Source of the DNA: JAMHWF01 sp035911095
GTDB taxonomy: Bacteria > Pseudomonadota > Gammaproteobacteria > Burkholderiales > Burkholderiaceae_C
DNA: 64,000 nt
Assembly: GCA_035911095.1 (NCBI GenBank)
Contig: JAMHWF010000125.1
Coordinates: 1 to 64,000, forward strand
Direction: 5' to 3'
Shown in pieces: positions 9,324 through 16,789 of the stretch. A program made the position numbers and the translations under genes. How positions within the stretch are numbered: position 1 is the first letter of the stretch; each line of letters begins with the position of its first letter. Below the pieces are notes generated by a model, which was not told where the DNA came from, made no database searches, and saw only the letters and a program-made list of their open reading frames with translations.

Positions 9324-10421
9324 GTGTCGGTTCGGGACCTTTACGAGCAGACGCTCGTCGAACGCGGCTACAAGGCCGACGAGGCGCAGCTGCGCGCGGT
9401 CGCGGCGCTCGAGCGCTGCGAACGCGAGTGGATCGACTACAAGGCGCGCCGCAGCAACGCCGTGACGAAGCTGCTGCGGCGCCCGCCGATCCCTCGTGGC
9501 GTGTACATGTACGGCGGCGTCGGCCGCGGCAAGAGCTTCCTGATGGATTGCTTCTTCCGCTCGGTGCCGCTGGTGCGCAAGACGCGGCTGCACTTCCACG
9601 AGTTCATGCGGGAGGTGCACCGCGAGCTGCTCGAGCTGAAAGGCACGGCCGACCCGTTGGACACGCTGGGCGAGCGCATCGCCCGGCGCTTCCGGCTGAT
9701 CTGCTTCGACGAGTTCCACGTCGCCGACGTGACAGACGCGATGATCCTGCACCGCCTGCTGAAGGCGCTGTTCGCGAACCGGGTCAGCATCGTCACGACC
9801 TCGAACTTCCACCCGGACGACCTGTATCCGAACGGCTTGCACCGCGACCGGATCCTGCCGGCGATCGAGCTGCTGAAGCAGCAGCTCGAGGTGATCAACG
9901 TTGACGCCGGCACCGACTACCGGCGCCGCACGCTCGAGCGCGTCGACCTTTACCGGACACCGCTCGGGCCGGAGACCGATGCGGCGCTCACCGAGGCCTT
10001 CGAGTCGGTGGCCGAGGCACGTGACGAAGACCCGGTGCTCAACATCGAGCAGCGCGAGATCGTCGCCAGGCGCAAGGCCGGCGGCGCGATCTGGTTCGGC
10101 TTCCGGGAACTGTGCGGCGGCCCTCGCTCGCAGAACGACTACCTCGAGATCGCCAGCCGCTTCCACACCGTGATCCTGTCGGACGTGCCGCAGATGTCGA
10201 TCCGCATGGCCAGCGAGGCACGGCGCTTCACCTGGCTGATCGACGTGCTGTACGACCGGCGCGTGAAGCTGGTGATCTCGGCCGAGGTGCCGCCCGAGCA
10301 GCTGTATCTCGAGGGGCCGCTGGCGCATGAGTTCCCGCGTACGGTCTCGCGCCTCAACGAGATGCAGTCGCGCGAGTACCTGTCGGAGTCGCGTCGCGAG
10401 GTCGATACCTCGCTGACCTGA
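9324..10421 (+). CDS. zapE: Cell division protein ZapE, AFG1-like ATPase
   Basis: A 365-residue AAA-like P-loop ATPase of the AFG1/ZapE family. In E. coli ZapE associates with the Z-ring and affects constriction under stress. Walker A is GGVGRGKS at residues 64-71, just after the typical GVYMYG. Walker B is LICFDEFHVADVTDAMIL. The arginine-rich YLSESRREVDTSLT end resembles relatives. The start is GTG 9324, 17 nt after lpd; no nearby ATG keeps the conserved N-terminus. Downstream placement after 2-oxoglutarate dehydrogenase genes is common in Burkholderiales, so it is probably the last gene of that operon. The family assignment is firm; the cellular role is by analogy. Confidence 0.92.
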   Translation: MSVRDLYEQTLVERGYKADEAQLRAVAALERCEREWIDYKARRSNAVTKLLRRPPIPRGVYMYGGVGRGKSFLMDCFFRSVPLVRKTRLHFHEFMREVHRELLELKGTADPLDTLGERIARRFRLICFDEFHVADVTDAMILHRLLKALFANRVSIVTTSNFHPDDLYPNGLHRDRILPAIELLKQQLEVINVDAGTDYRRRTLERVDLYRTPLGPETDAALTEAFESVAEARDEDPVLNIEQREIVARRKAGGAIWFGFRELCGGPRSQNDYLEIASRFHTVILSDVPQMSIRMASEARRFTWLIDVLYDRRVKLVISAEVPPEQLYLEGPLAHEFPRTVSRLNEMQSREYLSESRREVDTSLT

Positions 10422-10430
10422 GCGGGCGGG

Positions 10431-10449
10431 CCGGGTGGCTGCCGCCCGG
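10431..10449. terminator. Hairpin between convergent zapE and PP2C genes
   Basis: CCGGGTGG (10431-10438) pairs with CCGCCCGG (10442-10449) across a CTG loop, giving an 8-bp stem with one G-T wobble. It fills most of the 31-nt gap between the two convergent stop codons, so it could serve both transcripts. No T-tract follows on either side, so intrinsic termination is not assured. Confidence 0.4.
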
Positions 10450-10452
10450 TGA

Positions 10453-11220
10453 TCAGTCGAGCGCGGCGACGCGGACCAGTGCCAGCGACAGGTTGTCGCC
10501 GCCGCCGCGCGCCCGCTGGCGCGCCTTGCCGATCAGCATCTCGCTCGCTTCGCGTGGCGTCAGGCTGCCGACGATCGCGCCGAGCTCCTTCGGCGTGAAG
10601 TAGTGCCAGAGCCCGTCGCTGCAGGCCAGGACCGTGTCGCCGACCTCCAGGCGGTCGATGTGCGTCAGCGTCACCGGCGGGTCCTGCTGGGTGCCGAGGC
10701 AGCCGGTCAGCAGGTTGGCCTGCGGGTGCGTGTTGGCTGTTTCCTCGTCGATCTGGCCCTCGTCGATCAGGCGCTGGACGAAGGAGTGGTCGATCGTGCG
10801 GCTGACCATCTCGGTGCCGCAGAAGTGATAGACACGCGAGTCGCCGGCATGCACCACGTCGCAGGCGCGCGAGGGGCTGACGAGGAAGCCGGCCACCGTG
10901 CTGTGCGGCTCTTCTTCCGAGGTGATCGCCGTCAGCTTGATCATCAGGTGCGACTCGAGCACGATCTGCCGCAGCAGCCCTGGCGCGTCGTCCTTCAGCG
11001 GGGCGTAGCGCTCGAAGAGCTGGCGCGCGGTGAGGATGACCTGGTCGGCCGCCTTGCGCCCGCCGCTCTTGCCGCCCATGCCGTCGGCGAGGATCGCCAG
11101 CGCGCAGCCGGGCACGCGGGCATGGGCCATGATCTCGACTTGGTCTTGCTGGTATGCCCGGTCACCGCGGTGGATGCCGGTGGTGGCGGTCAATCGGTAT
11201 CCCGAAGGGGCGCTGCTCAT
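10453..11220 (-). CDS. PP2C-family serine/threonine protein phosphatase
   Basis: A 255-residue cytosolic PPM/PP2C metal-dependent phosphatase. The metal-binding motifs are all visible: RGDRAYQQDQ near residues 18-27, LADGMGGKSGG with Asp46, DVVHAGDSRVYHF in the middle, and ACSDGLWHY near the C-terminal third. There is no membrane or FHA domain and no kinase partner in the window, so its substrate is unknown. ATG 11220 has no clear Shine-Dalgarno sequence. A TATAGT box only 8 nt upstream would give a nearly leaderless mRNA. It is convergent with zapE and divergent from the DUF465 gene. The enzymatic class is secure. Confidence 0.9.
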   Translation of the reverse strand: MSSAPSGYRLTATTGIHRGDRAYQQDQVEIMAHARVPGCALAILADGMGGKSGGRKAADQVILTARQLFERYAPLKDDAPGLLRQIVLESHLMIKLTAITSEEEPHSTVAGFLVSPSRACDVVHAGDSRVYHFCGTEMVSRTIDHSFVQRLIDEGQIDEETANTHPQANLLTGCLGTQQDPPVTLTHIDRLEVGDTVLACSDGLWHYFTPKELGAIVGSLTPREASEMLIGKARQRARGGGDNLSLALVRVAALD

Positions 11221-11227
11221 GGGTGAA

Positions 11228-11236
11228 AACTATAAT
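11228..11236. promoter_or_regulatory. Overlapping divergent -10 boxes (DUF465/dinG side and PP2C side)
   Basis: The plus strand shows a perfect TATAAT at 11231-11236, placing transcription start about 55-60 nt before the DUF465 ATG. The minus strand shows TATAGT at 11228-11233, 8 nt from the PP2C start codon. The boxes overlap, so the two promoters should compete. No good -35 hexamer is visible on either strand, which suggests activator dependence or a non-standard promoter. Confidence 0.5.
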
Positions 11237-11299
11237 CCGCCCACGCAGGCGGTTCGCACCGCGACCGACGCCAACCGCGTGGAAAGTCACTGCGCCCCG

Positions 11300-11503
11300 A
11301 TGGATCAGAACCTGCATTCGCCGCAGCGGCGCCTGATCGAGTTGCGCATCGAACACGCCGACCTCGACAGCCTCATCGACCGCGCCCGCATCGAGCACCC
11401 GGACGACGAGCTGGCGCTGCGTCGCCTGAAGAAGCGGCGCCTGCAACTGCGCGACCAGATCGCCCGCCTCGAAGGAATGGTCGACCCGCCGGAGCCGGCA
11501 TGA
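11300..11503 (+). CDS. DUF465 (YdcH-like) small protein
   Basis: A 67-residue, highly charged, helical protein with the DUF465 signature: RLIELRIEHADLDSLID followed by DDELALRRLKKRRLQLRDQI and a short tail. Such proteins are small coiled-coil-forming proteins of unknown function found across proteobacteria. The frame is open further upstream, but ATG 11300 matches the normal family start and lies about 60 nt after a TATAAT box with GGAAAG upstream. The helicase gene follows with a 73-nt gap. Function is not known. Confidence 0.85.
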   Translation: MDQNLHSPQRRLIELRIEHADLDSLIDRARIEHPDDELALRRLKKRRLQLRDQIARLEGMVDPPEPA

Positions 11504-11576
11504 GCCCCGGCGAACCAGGTGCTTGGCTGAGGACGGCCGCGCGGCACTACGTCACAGGCCGATCGAGACCGGCGGC

Positions 11577-13694
11577 ATGAACGACGAGGTCGCGCCGGGC
11601 GCGCTGCGTGCCCACGTGGTCGAGGCCTTCGCGCGCAGCGGCCCGCTGGCACGGGCAGACGGGCGCTTCGTCGAGCGCGAGGCCCAGCGCGTGCTGGCCG
11701 AGGCCGTCGCCGGGGCGATCGAGTCGCGTGACACCCTTGTCGCCGAGGCCGGCACCGGCGTCGGCAAAACCTACGCCTACCTGGTGCCCGCGCTGCTGTC
11801 GGGCGCGCGCACGCTGATCAGCACCGCGACGAAGAGCCTGCAGGACCAGCTCTTCCTGCGCGACCTGCCGCGCTTGCGCGAGACGCTCGCGGTGCCGGGC
11901 ACGCTGGCGCTGCTGAAGGGGCGGGGCAGCTACCTGTGCTTGCACCGGCTGCAGCACGCGCGTGCCTCGGTCGATCTCGCCGACCGCTGGGCCTTGCGCA
12001 CGCTGGCGCGCATCGAGCAATGGTCACGCGCGACGCGCCAGGGCGACCTGGCCGAGATCGACGGCCTCGACGAACGCTCGCCGGTGATCCCGCTGGTCAC
12101 CTCGTCGCGCGACAACTGCCTCGGCAGCGAGTGCCCCGAGCATCGCAACTGCCACCTGATGAAGGCCCGACGCGAGGCGATGGCGGCCGACATCGTGGTC
12201 GTCAACCACCACCTGTTCTTCGCCGACCTCGCGCTACGCGACAGCGGCGTGGCCGAGCTGCTGCCGAGCGTCGAAGTGGCGATCTTCGACGAGGCGCACC
12301 AGCTCGGCGAGGCCGGCGTGCAGTTCCTCGGCCGGCTGCTCGGCACCAGCCAGCTGCTCGATCTCGGACGCGACCTGTTGACGGGTGGCCTGCAATCGGC
12401 GCGCGGGTTGGCGCCCTGGGCCGAGTGGTCCGCCGCCTGTGAGCATGCGGCGCGCGAGCTGCGCCTGGCGATTGCCGGCGACCCGGGTGACGACGCCTGG
12501 GGGGAGGGCCCGCGGCCCGCTGCACCGCGTGCGGCGACCAAACTGCGCTGGGACGCCTGCGCGGACGCGCCCGCCTTCACCGCGGCGCTCGGCGACGTCG
12601 TCAGCACCCTGACGCGCCTGCGCGAGGACCTGCGGCCGTTCGAAGGCGCCGCCCCCGACATTGCCAAGCTCGCCGAGCGCGCGGCGCAGCTGGCGGCGCT
12701 GGCCGAGTCCTTCGCCCAGCCCGTACCGCTCGGGCGCGTGCGCTGGATCGACGTCGGCGTGCACCAGGCGCGCCTGGTCGAGTCGCCGCTCGACATCCGC
12801 GACACGCTGCGCGAAAAGCGCGCGGTGCCGGGCAAGGCCTGGATCTTCACCTCCGCCACGCTCGGCGACGACGATCGGCTGAGCTGGTTCACCGAACCGG
12901 CGGGCCTCGAGGACGCGCGCATGCTGCGCGTCGGCAGCCCGTTCGACTACGCCCGGCAGGCGCGCCTCTACGTGCCGACCCGCTTTCCGAAGCCCAACGA
13001 ACGCGGCCATGCGCAAGCGGTCGCGGCGCTTGCCGCGCGCTGCGCGCTGGCGCTCGGCGGGCGCAGTTTCGTGCTGACCACCACGCTGCGCGCGATGGAG
13101 GCGATCGGCGGCCGGCTGCGCGAGGCATTGGCCGCCGCGCCCGAGCCGATCGAGGTCCTGGTGCAGGGCAGCGCGCCGAAGCGGCAGCTGCTGCAGCGCT
13201 TCGTCGACGGGCCGCGCGCGCTGCTGGTCGGCTCGCAGAGCTTCTGGGAGGGCATCGACGTGCCCGGTGAGGCACTGCAATGCGTGCTGATCGACAAGCT
13301 GCCCTTCCCGCCGCCGGGCGACCCGCTGGTCGAGGCGCGCGTGCAGCGCCTCGAGGCCGAGGGGCGCAACGCCTTCGCCGACTTCTTCGTCGCCGAGGCG
13401 GCGGTGTCGCTGAAGCAGGGCGCGGGGCGCCTGATCCGCAGCGAAAGCGACCGCGGCCTGCTCGTCGTCTGCGACCCGCGCATGGCCGGGATGAACTACG
13501 GCCGGCGCCTGCGCGCCGCATTGCCGCCGATGGGCCGGCTGGGCGACGAGGCCGAGGCGATCGCCTGGCTGATGCAACTGAGCGGGCTGGGGCCGGAGGA
13601 CGGCCGCAATGACGGTGCAGGCGCAGCGGGCTTCGCGGCCGCGGACCCCTGGCTGCCGCCCGATCAGGCGACGGCGGGCGTGCCGCCCTACTGA
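11577..13694 (+). CDS. DinG/YoaA-type ATP-dependent DNA helicase (XPD-like, Fe-S)
   Basis: A 705-residue superfamily 2 helicase of the XPD/DinG group, unwinding 5'-tailed DNA, forks or R-loops. Walker A is AGTGVGKT at residues 58-65 and the DEAH box is at 238-241. Between them lie the four iron-sulfur cysteines of the family: Cys121, Cys181, Cys186 and Cys192. Later motifs include FTSATLGDD, LLVGSQSFWEGIDVPG and the QGAGRLIRSESDRG arginine finger region. The frame extends upstream to a TTG, but ATG 11577 fits the family. The 3' end overlaps the convergent bamD by 7 nt. YoaA and DinG cannot be told apart by eye, so no symbol is given. Confidence 0.9.
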   Translation: MNDEVAPGALRAHVVEAFARSGPLARADGRFVEREAQRVLAEAVAGAIESRDTLVAEAGTGVGKTYAYLVPALLSGARTLISTATKSLQDQLFLRDLPRLRETLAVPGTLALLKGRGSYLCLHRLQHARASVDLADRWALRTLARIEQWSRATRQGDLAEIDGLDERSPVIPLVTSSRDNCLGSECPEHRNCHLMKARREAMAADIVVVNHHLFFADLALRDSGVAELLPSVEVAIFDEAHQLGEAGVQFLGRLLGTSQLLDLGRDLLTGGLQSARGLAPWAEWSAACEHAARELRLAIAGDPGDDAWGEGPRPAAPRAATKLRWDACADAPAFTAALGDVVSTLTRLREDLRPFEGAAPDIAKLAERAAQLAALAESFAQPVPLGRVRWIDVGVHQARLVESPLDIRDTLREKRAVPGKAWIFTSATLGDDDRLSWFTEPAGLEDARMLRVGSPFDYARQARLYVPTRFPKPNERGHAQAVAALAARCALALGGRSFVLTTTLRAMEAIGGRLREALAAAPEPIEVLVQGSAPKRQLLQRFVDGPRALLVGSQSFWEGIDVPGEALQCVLIDKLPFPPPGDPLVEARVQRLEAEGRNAFADFFVAEAAVSLKQGAGRLIRSESDRGLLVVCDPRMAGMNYGRRLRAALPPMGRLGDEAEAIAWLMQLSGLGPEDGRNDGAGAAGFAAADPWLPPDQATAGVPPY

Positions 13695-14476
13695 GCCTTC
13701 GGCTCCAGGCCGGACAGGAAGTCGCTCTCGGGGAAGTTGGTCTTCAGCACGCGGACGGCGTCGTCGCGCAGCTCGGCCAGGCCCAGCCGGTCGTAGCTGT
13801 GCGCCATCAGCGACAGCGCCTCCTCGGTGGCGGGCGATTGCTGGAACTCGCGCACCGTGCGCTGTGCACGGTTGGCCGATGCGATGTAGGCGCCGCGGCG
13901 GTAGTAGTAGCGGGCGACATGCAGTTCGTACTCGGCCAGCGAGTTGACGATGTAGACCATGCGCTGGCGCGCGTCGGGCGCATAGCGCGAGTCAGGAAAG
14001 CGGTCGACGAGCTGGCGGAAGGCCTCGTAGGCGTCGCGCGAGGCCTGCTGGTCGCGTTCGGACAGGTTCTGGCTCGCCAGACGACCGAACAGCCCGAGGT
14101 TGTCGTTGAAGTTCGTCAGGCCCTTCAGGTAGAGCGCGTAATCGACGGCCGGGCTCGTGGGGTGCAGCCGCAGGAAGCGGTCGATCGTCGCCAGAGCCTG
14201 GGCGCGTTCGCCGGTCTTGTAGTAGACGTGTGCGAGCTCGAGCTGCGACTGCTGCGACAGCAGCGTGCCGGCCGCGCGGCCCTCGAGGCGCTCGAACGCC
14301 TTGATCGCCCGGTCATAGGCGCCGGAGGCGGCGTCCTCGCGGGCCTGTTCATACAATTTCTCGACCGGCATGGTCGCGGTCTCGTCGCGCGTCGTCGAAC
14401 AGCCCGCGAGGGTGATCGCCAACACCAGAGCCGTGCCGCCAGCAAGGGCGCGTGGCGCCCGCAGCTTCAAGATCAT
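13688..14476 (-). CDS. bamD: Outer membrane assembly lipoprotein BamD
   Basis: A 262-residue essential lipoprotein of the BAM complex (ComL family), anchored in the inner leaflet of the outer membrane, where it contacts BamA. The signal peptide ends in a lipobox with the acylated Cys26 (ITLAGCSTT). TPR repeats follow: KLYEQAREDAASGAYDRAIK, then LAHVYYKTGERAQALATIDR, then DQQASRDAYEAFRQLVDRFP and the later YYRRGAYIASANRAQ. ATG 14476 is chosen over an in-frame TTG at 14512 because it gives a normal n-region. It is transcribed divergently from rluD, an arrangement common in proteobacteria, and its stop codon region overlaps the dinG-like gene. Confidence 0.95.
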   Translation of the reverse strand: MILKLRAPRALAGGTALVLAITLAGCSTTRDETATMPVEKLYEQAREDAASGAYDRAIKAFERLEGRAAGTLLSQQSQLELAHVYYKTGERAQALATIDRFLRLHPTSPAVDYALYLKGLTNFNDNLGLFGRLASQNLSERDQQASRDAYEAFRQLVDRFPDSRYAPDARQRMVYIVNSLAEYELHVARYYYRRGAYIASANRAQRTVREFQQSPATEEALSLMAHSYDRLGLAELRDDAVRVLKTNFPESDFLSGLEPKAQ

Positions 14477-14521
14477 CACATCCGGCGGCCGCCGTGCCGC
14501 CTGCGAGCGCAAGGAGCGGCG

Positions 14522-14527
14522 ATTATA
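14522..14527 (-). promoter_or_regulatory. Putative -10 box of bamD
   Basis: A perfect TATAAT on the minus strand (ATTATA on plus) lies 46 nt upstream of the bamD ATG. It overlaps the A of the rluD start codon on the other strand, so the bamD promoter would extend into the first codons of rluD. No clear -35 was seen. Confidence 0.5.
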
Positions 14528-15615
14528 TGAACCGGGTCTCGCGTCGCCGGAAGGCGACGCCCGCAGCGGACGCCGCGGCGTCCGCGGGCGGGGAAGAGGG
14601 CGCGGGCGCCTCTGCCGCGCCCGTCGCGTCGATGCCGGCCGAAGACGACGGCGACGCGAGCTCGGCGCTCTCGGGACCCGACATGCCCGGCGAGGCGGAC
14701 GAACTCGCCGAGCGCCGCCAGCACGAGGTCACGTCGGCCCAGCATGGCGAACGGCTCGACAAGCTGCTCGTGACGGTCGCCGGGGAGTTTTCGCGGCGCC
14801 ACCTGCAAGGCCTGATCGACGGCGGCCAGGTGCGGATCGACGGGCAGGCGGCGACCGTGGCCGCCCGCCGTGTGCGCGCCGGCCAGCGCGTCGAGGTCGA
14901 TCTGCTGCCGACCGCCGAGAGCCTGGCCTTCCGCCCCGAGGCGATCGTGCTGCCGGTGGTCTACGAGGACGAGCAGTTGCTGGTGATCGACAAGCCCGCG
15001 GGCCTGGTCGTGCATCCCGCCGCCGGCCACTGGTCGGGTACCTTGCTCAACGGGCTGCTGGCTCACCATGCGGGCGCTGCGGCCTTGCCGCGCGCGGGCA
15101 TCGTGCATCGGCTCGACAAGGACACCTCGGGGCTGATGGTGGTCGGCAAGACGCTCGTCGCCGTCACGGCGCTGTCGCGGGCGATCGCGACGCGCGAGGT
15201 CCATCGTCGCTACCTCGCGCTGGCGCATGGCCGCTTCGAGGCGGCGACGCTGCGCCTGGAGTCGCCGATCGGCCGCGACCCGCGCTCGCGCGTGCGCATG
15301 GCGGTCGTCGGCGGCGGCCGGCCGGCGCGCACCGATGTCGAGCGGCTGGCGAATTCGGGCCCGTACAGCGCGCTGCGCTGCACGCTGCACACCGGCCGCA
15401 CGCACCAGATCCGCGTCCACCTGGCGGCGCAGGGTCATCCGCTGGTCGCCGATGCGCTCTACGGCGGTGCTGCGGCGCTCGGCCTGACGCGGCAGGCGCT
15501 GCATGCGCAGCGACTCGCCTTCACCCACCCGGCCAGCGGCGAGACGCTCGCCTTCGAAGCCCCGCTGCCGGAGGATCTCGCCGCGGCCTGGCGCCAGGTC
15601 GCCGGCCGCCGCTGA
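14527..15615 (+). CDS. rluD: RluD-type 23S rRNA pseudouridine synthase
   Basis: A 362-residue RluA-family pseudouridine synthase. E. coli RluD modifies uridines 1911, 1915 and 1917 of 23S rRNA helix 69. An acidic, Ala-rich N-terminal extension of about 75 residues precedes the S4 RNA-binding domain (GERLDKLLVTVAGEFSRRHL). The catalytic domain has the family motif HRLDKDTSGLMVV with the nucleophilic Asp197. RTHQIRVHLAAQGHPLVAD completes it. ATG 14527 has AAGGAG at 14511-14516, so it is preferred over the upstream ORF start. Divergence from bamD (comL) matches the usual rluD position, which supports RluD over RluC. The protein ends with a conventional domain. Confidence 0.9.
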   Translation: MNRVSRRRKATPAADAAASAGGEEGAGASAAPVASMPAEDDGDASSALSGPDMPGEADELAERRQHEVTSAQHGERLDKLLVTVAGEFSRRHLQGLIDGGQVRIDGQAATVAARRVRAGQRVEVDLLPTAESLAFRPEAIVLPVVYEDEQLLVIDKPAGLVVHPAAGHWSGTLLNGLLAHHAGAAALPRAGIVHRLDKDTSGLMVVGKTLVAVTALSRAIATREVHRRYLALAHGRFEAATLRLESPIGRDPRSRVRMAVVGGGRPARTDVERLANSGPYSALRCTLHTGRTHQIRVHLAAQGHPLVADALYGGAAALGLTRQALHAQRLAFTHPASGETLAFEAPLPEDLAAAWRQVAGRR

Positions 15616-15955
15616 ACCCGCCGCGCGGGCCGGCCTGCGCCGTGCCGACACCGTTGTCGCGCAGGAAGGGCGCACAACGGTAGGCCGCCGCGGGCGGGGC
15701 AGGTACAATGGCGCCCCAACGTGCAGGCCGGCCGTCGAGGCGCAGTCCAGAGGACGCGCGAATCCGGGTCCGGCCTCCAGCGAAGTCGAGGCCAAGCCGC
15801 CGACGCCACGCATGACGGTCCGTGAGGATCGCACCGGACAGCCGGCGCACGCACCGGCTGCTGTCAAAACCAGGCCCGAGCCAAAGGGCACAGGACCCCA
15901 GGTCCTCCAACCGACCGCCGTGACGAACCGGCGGCACATGTGTGAACGACAGTCG
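15616..15955 (+). other. 340-nt region between rluD and scpB, no gene seen
   Basis: This is the longest non-coding gap in the window. It contains a -10-like TACAAT at 15704-15709, which would give an scpB leader of about 240 nt. The scpB reading frame happens to stay open through it, but the translated sequence resembles no protein and carries no good start. No scpA, RNA gene or riboswitch was recognised. The downstream part (15720-15950) is less GC-rich in places and could hold an unrecognised small RNA or structured leader. Confidence 0.4.
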
Positions 15956-16789
15956 ATGAACACACAGGATGCCAAGCGCGTCCTCGAGACGGCACTCATC
16001 TGTGCCCAGCAGCCGATGTCCTTGCGCGAGATGCGCAATCTCTTCGACGATGCGCTGGGTGCGGACACGGTGCGCAGCCTGCTCGACGAGCTGATCGGCG
16101 ACTGGGAGGGCCGTGGCGTCGAACTGGTGGCCCTGGCGTCGGGCTGGCGTTTCCAGAGCCGGCCCGAGATGCGCGAGTACCTCGACCGTCTGCATCCCGA
16201 GAAGCCGCCGAAGTATTCGCGCGCGGTGATGGAGACGCTGGCGATCATCGCCTACCGCCAGCCGGTGACGCGCGGCGACATCGAGGACATCCGGGGCGTC
16301 ACCGTCAGCGCGCCGGTCGTCAAGCAGCTCGAGGACCGGGGCTGGATCGAGACGATCGGCCACCGCGAAGCGCCGGGCCGCCCGGCGCTGTTTGCGACGA
16401 CGCGTCAGTTTCTCGACGACCTGGGTCTCGCGTCGCTCGAGCAACTGCCGGTGCTCGAGGGCGTGGCGCCGGCGGTCGAACTGCTCGAAGCCGCCGCGGC
16501 GCAGGCGGCGCTGCCGACCGGCGAGGCGCCCCCCGAGGTGGCCGCAGACACTGCGGCCGCCCTCGATCCGGTGACAGCGCCGCCGGCAGCCTCGCCCGAG
16601 GCTTCCCCCGACCCGGACCCAGCCACCGACCGCGCACCGGCGGCCGGCGTCGACCGGGCGCCAGCCGTCGACGAACCCGGGCCGGCCGCAGCGGCGGCGC
16701 CGACCCCGACCCCGGTGGCCGCTCTGTCGTCCCCCGCCTCCCCGACCCCGTTCGCGTCCGATACGACGCCGCTTGAAAGCCAGGCATGA
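15956..16789 (+). CDS. scpB: Segregation and condensation protein B
   Basis: A 277-residue kleisin-interacting ScpB with two winged-helix domains. With ScpA it binds SMC to help condense and segregate chromosomes. Recognisable parts are RVLETALICAQQPMSLREMR, SGWRFQSRPEMREYLDRLHP, then SRAVMETLAIIAYRQPVTRG and VKQLEDRGWIETIGHREAPG. From about residue 180 on it becomes a roughly 95-residue Ala/Pro/Asp tail with no fold. ATG 15956 (MNTQDAK) is chosen; an in-frame ATG 18 nt upstream is possible. scpA, which usually sits next to scpB, is absent here. The stop overlaps the rluB start as ATGA, so rluB is translationally coupled. Confidence 0.9.
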   Translation: MNTQDAKRVLETALICAQQPMSLREMRNLFDDALGADTVRSLLDELIGDWEGRGVELVALASGWRFQSRPEMREYLDRLHPEKPPKYSRAVMETLAIIAYRQPVTRGDIEDIRGVTVSAPVVKQLEDRGWIETIGHREAPGRPALFATTRQFLDDLGLASLEQLPVLEGVAPAVELLEAAAAQAALPTGEAPPEVAADTAAALDPVTAPPAASPEASPDPDPATDRAPAAGVDRAPAVDEPGPAAAAAPTPTPVAALSSPASPTPFASDTTPLESQA

